DNA from: Alkalimarinus sediminis
Lineage (GTDB): Bacteria > Pseudomonadota > Gammaproteobacteria > Pseudomonadales > Oleiphilaceae
DNA length: 64,000 nt
Assembly (NCBI RefSeq): GCF_026427595.1
Contig: NZ_CP101527.1
Span: forward strand, 4,087,001-4,151,000
Direction: 5' to 3'
The position numbers and the translations under genes were made by a program. The notes beneath the pieces were generated by a model. That model worked only from the letters and a program-made list of their open reading frames with translations, was not told where the DNA came from and made no database searches. Of this stretch, positions 46,203 through 55,086 are shown piece after piece (positions within the stretch are counted from its first letter, which is position 1; each line of letters opens with the position of its first letter).

Positions 46203-47423
46203 TTAGGCAACCTCATAACGCTCTGCATGCAAGTCGGTGACCGATGAGAGTATCGGCAAACACTCTGATGCTAATTGGCTTTTCTTAGATACACACTGCC
46301 CAGTAAGAGCAAAGCCAGACAGTTCACCCTGCTCGTTAATAAAGTGTGCCTCTAAGCTCATACCTGACCCTTGTACCTGCCATATCCCCTTGTTAATAAG
46401 AGGTGGGCATACCACCGTAGGGCATGCACTTAATTTTACCGCTACAGGTAAGGCGGGTAGCATCAGTGCGGTCTTGGTGCCGGTGATCGTTTTTGCCAGT
46501 GCTTTTGCCGCATGGGTCGCAGGTGCGATAAAGGGTAACGTAACCCCTAAATACTCGACACAGTCACCCAAGGCATAGATATCAGGCTGATTGGTTTGAG
46601 AAAACGAGTCGACTGCAATACCTCTCTGCACGGCGACTCCCGCATCACGGGCTATGCGAGTATTGGGTACTAACCCCACCGCAGAGACAACCTCATCAAA
46701 TTGAATAGTCGTACCATCTGATAGACTGCCAGCCAGTACTCCCTGCGCCCCTTTAGCCACCGATAATAGCGTCACGCCCAAATGCCAACTAACGCCCTGT
46801 TCTGCCATAGCCTTTTTGATTTCGGTACCCATCACTTCAGGCATGGATCGCTGTAGCGGCCACTCACACTGGTCGATAATCTCAACGTTAAAACCGTTAG
46901 AGATAAGGTCACTAGCCAACTCACAACCAACAAACCCGGCACCAATAATCAGTATCTTTTTCTTGTTTTTAATTCGGGCTCTAAAAACCTCGTAATCTTC
47001 AAGATTATTGATAGATAGCAGTGGCGTAATCGCCGCTCGCTCAATCGGTAATCGAATAGGGCTTGCCCCTGTGGCCAATACTAACGAATCATAAGGGATT
47101 GTCAGAACATGGCTCTCTTCAGAGTTATTAAACAGCCCTTTCACTTCTTTTCGTTCAGCATCAACATCGATAACCGTAAATTGCGCTAACAAGTTGGCAT
47201 TGAGCTCTTCTGCAATCGTATCAGCTTGTTTCATCACCAGCTGATTGGGGGTTTTGTTCACCGATAACGCCTTAGATAGGTTCGGCTTATAATACCCACG
47301 AATAGCCTCACGGCTAATGATGGTAATTTCCGTTGTTTTACAATTAGCTCGAATTTCTCGTGCTAACGTAAGGCCCGCGTGGCCTGCACCTATGATAACA
47401 ACACTATTTTTACCAGTGCTCAT
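46203..47423 (-). CDS. alkT: Rubredoxin reductase
   Basis: About 406 residues. An N-terminal FAD-binding motif (VVIIGAGHAGLTLAREIR), the NAD-binding motif ILIIGAGFVGCELASDL and IYALGDCVEY near the C-terminus mark an FAD/NAD(P)H-dependent rubredoxin reductase. It moves electrons from NADH to the rubredoxins and then to AlkB. The start at 47423 (MSTGKNSVVII) has GAGG 6 bases upstream; an ATG at 47441 is less likely. The tandem repeat separates it from the rubredoxin genes. Confidence 0.88.
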   Translation of the reverse strand: MSTGKNSVVIIGAGHAGLTLAREIRANCKTTEITIISREAIRGYYKPNLSKALSVNKTPNQLVMKQADTIAEELNANLLAQFTVIDVDAERKEVKGLFNNSEESHVLTIPYDSLVLATGASPIRLPIERAAITPLLSINNLEDYEVFRARIKNKKKILIIGAGFVGCELASDLISNGFNVEIIDQCEWPLQRSMPEVMGTEIKKAMAEQGVSWHLGVTLLSVAKGAQGVLAGSLSDGTTIQFDEVVSAVGLVPNTRIARDAGVAVQRGIAVDSFSQTNQPDIYALGDCVEYLGVTLPFIAPATHAAKALAKTITGTKTALMLPALPVAVKLSACPTVVCPPLINKGIWQVQGSGMSLEAHFINEQGELSGFALTGQCVSKKSQLASECLPILSSVTDLHAERYEVA

Positions 47424-47482
47424 AAAAACCTCTCTGGCCATAATATCGGCTAGCTTGAACCCATCCTGACAAGGTTCCTGTT

Positions 47483-47550
47483 GTCATCCTCGCGGAGGCG
47501 GGATCCATAGCTCTTTGAAATAGATGGATTCCCGCCTTCGCGGGAATGAC
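47483..47550. repeat. Inverted pair of dispersed palindromic repeats
   Basis: GTCATCCTCGCGGAGGCGGG (from 47483) and its imperfect complement ending at 47550 (CCCGCCTTCGCGGGAATGAC) face each other. They belong to the same family as 3265-3290. They could fold into a long hairpin in the transcript between the rubredoxin genes and alkT. Confidence 0.7.
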
Positions 47551-47640
47551 AATAGAGCTCGCAGGAATGACTGTAGAGCTCACAGTAATGACGGTAGGGC
47601 TCGCAGTAATAACTGAATAGCTCGCGGTAATGACTGTAGG
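47545..47640. repeat. 21-bp tandem repeat, about five degenerate copies
   Basis: The unit AATGACTGTAGAGCTCGCAG plus one base recurs with exact 21-base spacing (AATGAC or AATAAC at 47545, 47566, 47587, 47608 and 47629). It begins inside the right arm of the palindromic repeat. It seems to have grown from that arm's end (GGAATGAC). It lies in the alkT leader. Confidence 0.75.
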
Positions 47641-47680
47641 GAATATGTCCGTTTTGTTTTTGCTTCTCGATGAAGCCTAA

Positions 47681-47848
47681 CTAAGCCACTAAATAAAAAT
47701 CTGACTTAGATGCAGAACACTCTGGACATGTCCAATCATCAGGGATGTCTTCCCATTTAGTACCTGGTGCAAACCCTTCATCAGGCCAACCGGCCTCTTC
47801 GTCATATACTAAGTCGCACGTTACGCAGCAGTATTTTTTATAGCTCAT
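47681..47848 (-). CDS. alkG: Rubredoxin, AlkG2-like
   Basis: A 55-residue rubredoxin. Two CxxC pairs bind a single iron: CVTC (with an extra Cys before it, YCCVTCDLVYDEE) and CPEC. The core is GFAPGTKWEDIPDDWTCPECSASKSDF. The absence of an extra Arg after the second pair places it with AlkG2-type rubredoxins, the kind known to serve AlkB. It lies one base downstream of the other rubredoxin gene. Confidence 0.9.
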   Translation of the reverse strand: MSYKKYCCVTCDLVYDEEAGWPDEGFAPGTKWEDIPDDWTCPECSASKSDFYLVA

Positions 47849-47849
47849 C

Positions 47850-48023
47850 TTATTGCTTACCCTCTAACGCTTCAAAGTCTGGCTTCTCTCGCACAAAACA
47901 GTCGGGACAAGGAAACTCCTCAGGAATATCCTCCCACTGAGTACCGGCAGGGTACCCTTCACGCTCACAGCCTGTTTTTTCGTCGTACACATACCCACAA
48001 TCTGGGCACTCATACTTTGCCAT
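47850..48023 (-). CDS. alkG: Rubredoxin, AlkG1-like
   Basis: A 57-residue rubredoxin with CPDCGYVYDE and CPDCFVREKPDFE. The inserted Arg in VREK is the mark of AlkG1-type rubredoxins, which in Pseudomonas and Alcanivorax work poorly as AlkB donors. The Shine-Dalgarno AAGGAG is 8 bases upstream. It follows alkB by 12 bases and precedes the AlkG2-like gene. In P. putida the two types are fused in one AlkG protein; here they are separate genes. Confidence 0.9.
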   Translation of the reverse strand: MAKYECPDCGYVYDEKTGCEREGYPAGTQWEDIPEEFPCPDCFVREKPDFEALEGKQ

Positions 48024-48035
48024 TACCAATACTCC

Positions 48036-49262
48036 TTATGGGGTTGCTTGCTTGGGGTTATGAAACTTGCTGAATATCGCTTCTCGCTGGGCCGGGTCGA
48101 TATTCACTTTATTCATATCACCCTCTGCCCACTCAACCACGCGATGGTCCATAATCATGCGCCACGCAGATGGAATCATAGCCATGCCCATCATCGCAGG
48201 GTAACCATGTGGTAGTTCAGGCGCATCTTGATAGTCGCGCAGTAACTGATAAGGGCGAGTCGGGTGTGCATGGTGATCGGAGTGACGTTGCAGGTGCAAA
48301 GTCAGCAAGTTAGACGCTTTGAAATTATTGTTCCATGAGTGGTGCGGTTGGCAACGTTCAAAACGCCCGTTTTCCAATGTCTGACGCAGTAAACCATAGT
48401 GCTCGATATAGTTTGCCATCGTTAACTGAAACCAACCGTAGGCGGCGGTAATCAGTAAGAACGGTAATGCCATCCAGCCAAACAAGTAGACCATCGCGCC
48501 GTAAGCCACGACGGTAATCGCAAGTGTTTGCAACAGCTCATTGTGAATTGAAAAGACGCTTCGTTTTTGACGCTTTAAACGACTGGCTTCAAGATCCCAT
48601 CCCCTGCGAGCCGCTCCCGGTAGCTCCCGCAATGCAAACTGATAGAGTGACTCACCCATACGTGACGAAGCGGGGTCTTCAGGGGTCGCCACATCTTTAT
48701 GGTGCCCTTTGTTATGCTCAATATTAAAATGTGCATAACCACTACACGCTGAGCATATTTGGGCCGCCAGTACCTGCGCTTTATCATTCATCTTATGGCC
48801 CAGCTCGTGGCTCATGGTCAACCCAACCGCATGCATCGCGCCTACGCTTAGAACCGCCCCTAGAATATTGAACCAAGAGAAATCGCCTTGGGTGACAACC
48901 CAGGTCATAGAGACTAACCCAGCCCACTGCAGTGCGGTAGCGGCATATAGAATCTTCACATAAAAGCGATCACCTTTTAGCGTCTCTTGCTCTTCTTCAG
49001 ACGGATTAAATGAGTCGGCGCCAAAAATAAAATCAACAATAGGAATAACGATGAAAAATACCACCGTTAGTAACCATAACCACTGACCCGATTGGGTTTC
49101 CATGGCCATCACACCAGAAAAAATCAAGATAGCCGGAACGATTAAGGTTATTAGATACCAATATCGTTTAGCCACAGCCCACTTGCGTTCTTCTGCTGAT
49201 ACTTGCTCGTCATTAACCGTACCCATAAGATCTGATGGACTTGGCGTCACTGCACTATTCAT
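48036..49262 (-). CDS. alkB: Alkane 1-monooxygenase
   Basis: A 408-residue membrane di-iron hydroxylase that oxidises medium-chain alkanes at the terminal carbon. All family histidine boxes are present: H152ELGHK157, E182HNKGHH188 and LQRHSDHHAHP (325-335), together with the AlkB signature NYIEHYGLLRQ (284-294). Six membrane helices are expected. The start ATG has GGAGTAA upstream. It is the first gene of alkB-rubredoxin-rubredoxin, with alkT and alkS following on the same strand. A palindrome 80 bases upstream is a likely regulator site. Confidence 0.96.
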   Translation of the reverse strand: MNSAVTPSPSDLMGTVNDEQVSAEERKWAVAKRYWYLITLIVPAILIFSGVMAMETQSGQWLWLLTVVFFIVIPIVDFIFGADSFNPSEEEQETLKGDRFYVKILYAATALQWAGLVSMTWVVTQGDFSWFNILGAVLSVGAMHAVGLTMSHELGHKMNDKAQVLAAQICSACSGYAHFNIEHNKGHHKDVATPEDPASSRMGESLYQFALRELPGAARRGWDLEASRLKRQKRSVFSIHNELLQTLAITVVAYGAMVYLFGWMALPFLLITAAYGWFQLTMANYIEHYGLLRQTLENGRFERCQPHHSWNNNFKASNLLTLHLQRHSDHHAHPTRPYQLLRDYQDAPELPHGYPAMMGMAMIPSAWRMIMDHRVVEWAEGDMNKVNIDPAQREAIFSKFHNPKQATP

Positions 49263-49314
49263 CTTGTTACTCCATTGCTGTTAATAATTAAAATAGCGAT
49301 AGGTCTGATGAAGA

Positions 49315-49359
49315 GTATGACAAAAGCAAGGATGGGTTGAGACCTAACTAAAGTTAGGT
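49315..49359 (-). promoter_or_regulatory. Candidate alkB promoter with palindromic operator
   Basis: The operator is ACCTAACTAAAGTTAGGT (49342-49359), two 8-bp arms with a 2-base centre. On the minus strand a weak -10, CATACT (49320-49315), lies about 30 bases downstream of its centre. This would put the operator near -42, where activators that replace the -35 box bind. The AlkS-like protein is the natural candidate. A sister site is at 53023. Confidence 0.6.
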
Positions 49360-49450
49360 TTTGCAGGATTAGTGGATCACAAACGTTATTTTTGGGTGAC
49401 TAGCGATTACAAAAGAAGGTTGGCGACCCTAAGGCCGCCAAAGTATGACG

Positions 49451-50443
49451 TTATTTTGCGGCTTTCTTAGCTTCATTTATCCAACCATCAAAGACGCTTT
49501 GGTTGGCTTTTATCCAGTTTTTAGCATGCTGCCCTATTTGTTTTTGCGAGTCTTCCCCTGCTGAAATCAACATGTTTTCAGCACTAACAGCATTGATCGG
49601 CAATTTTACAATTTCAAACAGTTTAGCCGCAGCAGGATTCTGTTCGGCAAACTTACGGTTAGCGACAACTCGCTCGCTATTAATTTCAAAACCGTAGTTT
49701 TTGCCATTCGACAAGGCTGTATCGGTACCGTTAGGGTTAGCCGAATGCGGTACTTCTAACCATACCACATCTCTGCCCGGAACTAATTTTCCTGAGACCC
49801 AGTACGGCGTCCATGTGTAATACAAAACAGATTCGCCTTCATTATATCGAGCAATCGTATCTGAGATTATTGCAGCATACTGCCCTTGCTTATGAGTGAT
49901 ACTGTCACGTAGTTTAAACGCATCCAACTGGTGCTCAATAACCCCCTCACAACCCCAGCCTGCTTGGCAGCCGGTCAAATCTGCTTTGCCATCGCCATCA
50001 GTGTCGAACAGCTTAGCTATTTTCGGGTCTTTTAAGTCGCCGATATTGTCGATACCATATTTGTCGGCCGTTTTCTTATCAATCAGGTAACCTTGCGCTG
50101 CGCCACTAATGTAATGACCTTTGCGATAAAAAACATCATCACCACCGGCATTTTGATACATAGTGTTATGCAGCGGGTACCAATTGACAGCCAAGTAGGT
50201 AGCATCTCCATTCGCGATAGAGATATACCCGGCACTGTAGTCAACTTCCTTAATCGGCTTTACGTCATACCCCAGCGTTGTTAGTGCTTCATTGATGACG
50301 AGCGTCTGAAAGGTTTCTTCTGCAATTGGGCTCTGCAGCGCTTGAACTTCAACGCCACTACCAGGAAGACTTCCGTCTGCGTGAGCACCTGCCATCAGCC
50401 CTAATGTCAGGGTTGAAGCCACTGCTAGTTTGTGAAAAGCCAT
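49451..50443 (-). CDS. proX: Glycine betaine/proline ABC transporter binding protein
   Basis: About 330 residues. The start at 50443 ([22 protein letters not shown]) has AAGGAG 8 bases upstream and gives a signal peptide. The mature part has [13 protein letters not shown] and [27 protein letters not shown], with the aromatic residues typical of the ProX quaternary-amine box. It is the last gene of proV-proW-proX. Confidence 0.93.
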   Translation of the reverse strand: MAFHKLAVASTLTLGLMAGAHADGSLPGSGVEVQALQSPIAEETFQTLVINEALTTLGYDVKPIKEVDYSAGYISIANGDATYLAVNWYPLHNTMYQNAGGDDVFYRKGHYISGAAQGYLIDKKTADKYGIDNIGDLKDPKIAKLFDTDGDGKADLTGCQAGWGCEGVIEHQLDAFKLRDSITHKQGQYAAIISDTIARYNEGESVLYYTWTPYWVSGKLVPGRDVVWLEVPHSANPNGTDTALSNGKNYGFEINSERVVANRKFAEQNPAAAKLFEIVKLPINAVSAENMLISAGEDSQKQIGQHAKNWIKANQSVFDGWINEAKKAAK

Positions 50444-50497
50444 AATCATTCTCCTTTGTCAGTATTGTTATTATTAGATTGCTTTTTTGGGGTGAAA

Positions 50498-51571
50498 TTA
50501 CCCTTTTACTTTTCGTTTCAATATCAGTAATAGGCCAACAGGGCCTGTTTCATACCAGTGCCTAGTCCCTCTTTCGCGGGCATCTCGACCAAGTGACTGG
50601 GTCATACGATCTAAGATAATAGCCAGAATAACGATGCCAACGCCGCCCACGGTAGCAAGCCCCACATCTAATCGACCAATGCCTCTGAGCACCATTAACC
50701 CGAGCCCTCCAACAGAGATCATAGAAGCGATAACAACCATCGATAGGCTTAACATCAGTGTTTGGTTAACACCCGCCATAATAGTCGGCATCGCTAGAGG
50801 TAGCTGAACTTTATATAGTAGCTGTCTAGAACTAGCGCCAAATGAGTACGCCGCTTCAATAAGGTCTTCTGGAACCTGTCTAATGCCCAAATTGGTCAAT
50901 CTAATAACCGGTGGAACGGCAAAAATAATGGTCACGACAACCCCAGGCACATTGCCGATACCAAACAGCATCACAATGGGAACCAGATAAACAAAAGCAG
51001 GCGTTGTTTGCATCGCATCAAGAATCGGCCGTACCGTGCGAGATACAGCCTCGCTGCGCGCCATCGCAATACCAGTCGGTATTCCTATTACCATGCAGAA
51101 AAATACTGATGTAATGACCAGCGCCAGTGTCGTCATAGCTTCTGGCCAAACGCCAATTCCGCCCAAAATTAGCAAGCTTCCTACGGTAGCAAAGCCGAGT
51201 TTTTTGCCCGATAACTGCCATGCCATTAACCCCATCAGCGCAATCATCATCAATGGAGGAATGCCATTTAACGTTGCATCTACCGTGCTAAGTGTTGCAT
51301 CTACAGGGGTCTTGATGGCTGTAAAGAATGGACGAAAGTTAACTACTAACCAACTAATAAACGTCTCAGCCCAATCTTGCAAAGGAATCCACTCTTGTTG
51401 AAAGGGATCCATTAGAGAGAAGTCATGAGTCTCTACTTCAGTCCCAGCGGACAATGAAAGAGCCTGTTCTGCTTGCCCCCCATCACTGGCATTGCCCCAA
51501 GGGTTATCCGCTGCTCCAGAGTCATTCGCAGGTGCTTCAGTCGCCCATGGATTGCTTGTTTCTTCGCTCAT
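50498..51571 (-). CDS. proW: Glycine betaine/proline ABC transporter permease
   Basis: A 357-residue permease. A long acidic, Gly/Asn-rich N-terminal tail (about 1-70, with two NPW motifs), as in ProW, precedes the membrane core. The permease core carries the transport motif [29 protein letters not shown]. It begins 6 bases after proV. Confidence 0.93.
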   Translation of the reverse strand: MSEETSNPWATEAPANDSGAADNPWGNASDGGQAEQALSLSAGTEVETHDFSLMDPFQQEWIPLQDWAETFISWLVVNFRPFFTAIKTPVDATLSTVDATLNGIPPLMMIALMGLMAWQLSGKKLGFATVGSLLILGGIGVWPEAMTTLALVITSVFFCMVIGIPTGIAMARSEAVSRTVRPILDAMQTTPAFVYLVPIVMLFGIGNVPGVVVTIIFAVPPVIRLTNLGIRQVPEDLIEAAYSFGASSRQLLYKVQLPLAMPTIMAGVNQTLMLSLSMVVIASMISVGGLGLMVLRGIGRLDVGLATVGGVGIVILAIILDRMTQSLGRDARERGTRHWYETGPVGLLLILKRKVKG

Positions 51572-51577
51572 AAATCT

Positions 51578-52768
51578 TTAAGCCTCTCGGTCCAGAGTTT
51601 CTAGCAACGTAGAGCGGCTAATACACCCAATGTATTTATTCTGTTCATTAGTCACAGGCAACGGGCAAGGAGCTTGTGCCACTTCACCGAGGGTTTCACG
51701 AATAGGCACGTCGGCACTAATTGGTTTTATATTGTCGAGCATCGCTTCGTCTAACGTTTTATGTTGCAAGATCACATCGTGTAGTGAGTCCGCAGAAACC
51801 ACTCCAATAAAGTGCTTTTCTTTATCCACCACATAACCAAACTCTCGATCATATTCTTTTAGACGCTGTAACCCTGCGCGAAGCCCACCTTCAGCTCCTT
51901 TTTTAATCAATGTAACCTGTGTCGTTCTGGCTATATCGCCTGCGGTAAAAACGTGAGAAACATCCACCCCTTTAAAAAACGACTCAACATAACTATTGGC
52001 GGGGCTATTTAGGATTTCATCAGGGGTACCCACTTGAACAATAACGCCTCCTTGCATAATGGCAATTCTGTCGCCGATTCGCATCGCTTCATCCAAGTCG
52101 TGAGAGATAAAAACAACGGTTCTCTGACTTTCAGATTGTAACCTAACCAACTCATCCTGCATTTCTGTACGAATAAGAGGGTCGAGCGCAGAAAATGCTT
52201 CATCCATCAACATGATGTCAGGATTATTGGCTAACGCCCTAGCGAGCCCTACTCGCTGCTGCATACCACCTGAAAGTTCATCGGGATAACTCTCAGCATA
52301 GGATTCCAGGCCCACTTGCTTGAGTGCATCAATAGCTTTTTCATGCCTGACATGCTGAGGTTCGCCAGCCAACTCAAGGCCAAACGCTGCATTATCGAGG
52401 ATATTGAGATGTGGCATCAGTGCAAACGACTGAAAGACCATACTGATTTTCTGTCTTCGCACTTGCCGAAGCGCTTCTTCATTCATGGCAGTGACGTCTT
52501 CACCGTCAATCAACACTTGACCTTTAGTGGGTTCAATTAACCGATTCAACAGTCTGACTAACGTTGACTTTCCCGACCCAGACAAACCCATAACAACAAA
52601 GACTTCGCCTTCATTAATGCTCAGACTGGCATCTTGAACCCCTACTGTCTGACCGGTTTGTTCAAATATTTTGTCTTTGTCGACGCCCTGCTCTAATAGT
52701 TTCAAAGCAACTTTGGGCTCATCGCCAAATATTTTGTATAGATTTCTAACTTCAAGTTTAATGGCCAA
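51578..52768 (-). CDS. proV: Glycine betaine/proline ABC transporter ATPase
   Basis: A 396-residue ATPase. Walker A is GLSGSGKST, the signature is [15 protein letters not shown] and Walker B is [13 protein letters not shown]. Two CBS domains make up the last 120 residues ([17 protein letters not shown] and [16 protein letters not shown]). CBS domains sense ionic strength in OpuA-type transporters, so osmotic control of transport is likely. It is the first gene of the operon. Confidence 0.94.
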   Translation of the reverse strand: MAIKLEVRNLYKIFGDEPKVALKLLEQGVDKDKIFEQTGQTVGVQDASLSINEGEVFVVMGLSGSGKSTLVRLLNRLIEPTKGQVLIDGEDVTAMNEEALRQVRRQKISMVFQSFALMPHLNILDNAAFGLELAGEPQHVRHEKAIDALKQVGLESYAESYPDELSGGMQQRVGLARALANNPDIMLMDEAFSALDPLIRTEMQDELVRLQSESQRTVVFISHDLDEAMRIGDRIAIMQGGVIVQVGTPDEILNSPANSYVESFFKGVDVSHVFTAGDIARTTQVTLIKKGAEGGLRAGLQRLKEYDREFGYVVDKEKHFIGVVSADSLHDVILQHKTLDEAMLDNIKPISADVPIRETLGEVAQAPCPLPVTNEQNKYIGCISRSTLLETLDREA

Positions 52769-53022
52769 CTATTGAGCCTCACTATTTACAACTGTAAGTA
52801 TTTTCATATAACCAACAACTTTAGCTACACATACATTTAGGGTAGCAGATTGAAAACAGAATAGAAATTCAATGAAGTTAACTCGATTATCGCTCATTTC
52901 ATAACTTAAGAATTTTTAAATATCAGGCCTCACAGAAATTTAAATAGATGTCGAACGTTTAGAACACTAATCTTTAATCTATTACTAATTAAGTAAGCAG
53001 TTAGACGCTGAGCTGAAGTGAG

Positions 53023-53040
53023 ATCTAGCTAAAGCTAGAT
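53023..53040. promoter_or_regulatory. Palindromic operator, sister of the alkB site
   Basis: ATCTAGCTAAAGCTAGAT has the same 8-2-8 geometry and the same flanks (GAG before, TTTTG after) as the alkB-upstream site. The two differ at four positions, which form two symmetric pairs, so the dyad is kept. It stands 82 bases before the solute-binding gene and 255 bases before proV. Confidence 0.65.
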
Positions 53041-53051
53041 TTTGGACTAGG

Positions 53052-53080
53052 TTAGCAAGTAATGCTATCAAGGCTATACT
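53052..53080 (+). promoter_or_regulatory. Candidate sigma-70 promoter
   Basis: TTAGCA (53052-53057), 17 bases, TATACT (53075-53080). Each hexamer has at most two mismatches to consensus. It lies just downstream of the palindrome and 41 bases before the start at 53122. Confidence 0.5.
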
Positions 53081-53121
53081 CAATACATATACTTCACACG
53101 GGGTTTAGAAGGCTGATAGTC

Positions 53122-53985
53122 ATGACAACTAAAACCTTCTTAAGTGGCACCAAAGCTGAGAACAACCGAACTAGGCTAATTCACTACTTATCAGCCATTA
53201 TCATAAGCAATTTCATTATTGTTAACAGCTTTGCATTCGACAAAGAGCAAGGACTAAGAGCGGTCACACTTGAATACCCTCCCTATGAGTATATAGACCA
53301 GAACGAGCCAACAGGGGCCGCTATCGAGATTGTAAAGGAGGCCGTTAAAAGAACGGGGGTTAACACCATCAGCTTTGAGTTTCACCCATGGAACTGGGCT
53401 GTATCAATGACCAAACTGGGGAAAAGCGATCTATTATTCAATGCAGGTAAGAATAAAGAGAGGAAACGTTGGGGGCATTATGTCGACAGCACCTTGATCT
53501 TGCAAAAGTACTACCTATTCAAAAGAAAAGACACTCATATAACGCTCAATAAACAATTCGAAAACGTAGAGGGCCAATCTATAGCGGTTAGGCTGGGCTA
53601 CCTTTATGGCGACGGCTCATTCAAACAGGCCATAGACAATCATAAATTTGGCAATATTGCCTATACCTACTCCACCCAACAAAGCGTTAGCCTACTGTTA
53701 AAGAATAGAGTGGATTTTTTCGTCGGGGATTACGCTCCCGTCATGCACTACTTAGAAAAAAATGATCTGTTGAGTGATATAGATATCGTCAAACAAGAAG
53801 ACAGCATTGATGCACTCGTGGTTCTAGAGTGGCCGACCTACATTCTGTTTTCCAAGAAAAACATAACCAAGACTTATGTAGATGAGGTTAATGAAGCGCT
53901 TGAAGGGATGAAACTAGACGGCACATACCACAGCATACTGGAAGAATTTAGCTACTCTGATGATCTAAACGGCATAAATGACTAG
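53122..53985 (+). CDS. Extracellular solute-binding protein family 3
   Basis: About 287 residues. The start at 53122 has AGAAGG 9 bases upstream; the frame is open from 53062. A hydrophobic segment (LIHYLSAIIISNFIIVNSFAF) acts as signal peptide. LRAVTLEYPPYEYIDQNEPTGAAIEIVKEAVKRTG and the later GQSIAVRLGYLYGDG and DFFVGDYAPVMHYL are typical of amino-acid-type binding proteins. No permease genes are adjacent. The ligand is unknown. Confidence 0.8.
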   Translation: MTTKTFLSGTKAENNRTRLIHYLSAIIISNFIIVNSFAFDKEQGLRAVTLEYPPYEYIDQNEPTGAAIEIVKEAVKRTGVNTISFEFHPWNWAVSMTKLGKSDLLFNAGKNKERKRWGHYVDSTLILQKYYLFKRKDTHITLNKQFENVEGQSIAVRLGYLYGDGSFKQAIDNHKFGNIAYTYSTQQSVSLLLKNRVDFFVGDYAPVMHYLEKNDLLSDIDIVKQEDSIDALVVLEWPTYILFSKKNITKTYVDEVNEALEGMKLDGTYHSILEEFSYSDDLNGIND

Positions 53986-54001
53986 CCACCCAATCCAAGA
54001 T

Positions 54002-54166
54002 TCAAAAGCAATTCTGTTGACAGTAATAGTGATGAACCAAGCTAGGATATTGAACTGACGCTTTAACCTGTTCAAGAGCGAGGCGCCATTTTTCTATTAT
54101 GGTATCGGGTGTACCATTCGAAAAGGCTAGGTAAACTTCATCTTCGTAAAGTCTCGCCTCTGTCAT
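54002..54166 (-). pseudogene. 3' remnant of a solute-binding protein gene
   Basis: In one frame the minus strand encodes 54 residues ending with a stop at 54002. They include LYEDEVYLAFSNGTPDTIIEKWRLALEQVKAS, which resembles the last segment of family 3 solute-binding proteins. An in-frame stop lies a few codons upstream, so the 5' part is missing. The break coincides with the end of the truncated LRR copy, at a run of seven As. It looks like a deletion or insertion junction. Translation from ATG 54166 is possible but unlikely to be useful. Confidence 0.6.
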
Positions 54167-54167
54167 C

Positions 54168-55031
54168 TCAACCTTTTTTTAGGTTGCAATTGTAAATGCG
54201 GAGGTGTTCCAGACTCAGCAAGCCTTCGAGAGCTTGAACAGAGTTAATATTGCAGAACGTGAGGGATAAGATACGTAGTTGCTGTAAACCTGATAAAGGC
54301 GTTAAGTCGGAAAATGTGTCGCCTGCTATCCGCAGTTTTTCCATTTTTTTCAGGTACTGGAGGCCCTCTAATGACCTAATGTTGGGTCCTGCCCCCATCA
54401 ACAGCAATGTACGCACATTCTTAAACTTTTTAAGTTGTTCAAAGTTTTTGAGTTCATTACCACTAAGCTCAAGGTATCGAACATTAGGAAGTCCTCCAAC
54501 CCCATCAAGGTCAGGTATTCGATCTGACATCAAGTTCAAATAGGTTAATGACGGGAGGTTATGCAATATTTTTATTTTTTTAACGTGGCCTCCTTTAACA
54601 TCAAGGTATTGCAAGTGTGATAAGTCATGAAGATCCAATTCTTCAATCGTTGCACCATAAGCCCCAAATGCCCAAAGATGTTTGAGTTGATTAAGTTTTG
54701 ATGTCGTTTTTAACTGGCTGCCTTCTAAATCAAATGCCAATATTCTCCCATTTTCATCAACCAACACCAAATTCCCTAAGTCGGTAACACCTTTTGTACC
54801 CCTCCTTCGCCCAAAATCAATAATCGCTCTACCAACATAGATTTCATCAATCTTAAATTCATTGATAAAAATAAACTCATCCAGCGTTTTGCCCGCATCA
54901 TGAATAATCTCTTTAAAGACTTTGAGGTCATCTCGGTGAACAACGACCTCAGCCTTGGCTGTAAAAGCCGTGCATAGCATCCAAAAAAGCATGCCATGGA
55001 TTATTCCCACTCGATTATTTCTTGATTTCAA
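54168..55031 (-). CDS. Truncated leucine-rich-repeat exported protein, paralog C
   Basis: A 287-residue protein nearly identical to the first two thirds of paralog B (55087-56400). The start is TTG at 55031 with GGAGAAA upstream. It has a signal peptide (MLFWMLCTAFTAKA) and LRRs of about 22 residues. It ends abruptly after LRIYNCNLKKG, where paralog B continues for about 150 more residues. The C-terminal repeats are therefore lost. It may still fold, because LRR solenoids tolerate truncation, or it may be decaying. Confidence 0.7.
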   Translation of the reverse strand: MKSRNNRVGIIHGMLFWMLCTAFTAKAEVVVHRDDLKVFKEIIHDAGKTLDEFIFINEFKIDEIYVGRAIIDFGRRRGTKGVTDLGNLVLVDENGRILAFDLEGSQLKTTSKLNQLKHLWAFGAYGATIEELDLHDLSHLQYLDVKGGHVKKIKILHNLPSLTYLNLMSDRIPDLDGVGGLPNVRYLELSGNELKNFEQLKKFKNVRTLLLMGAGPNIRSLEGLQYLKKMEKLRIAGDTFSDLTPLSGLQQLRILSLTFCNINSVQALEGLLSLEHLRIYNCNLKKG

Positions 55032-55086
55032 AAAGTTTCTCCTTTTTCTTTTTGATACAGTACTAGCGATACCAATAATTTATGCT

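Larger units (their letters stand above)
52769..53121. other. Divergent intergenic region between proV and a solute-binding gene
   Basis: About 350 bases of AT-rich sequence without a gene. It holds the palindrome at 53023-53040 and a plus-strand promoter candidate (53052-53080). The proV promoter must lie in the left part, but no convincing hexamers were fixed. Confidence 0.6.
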
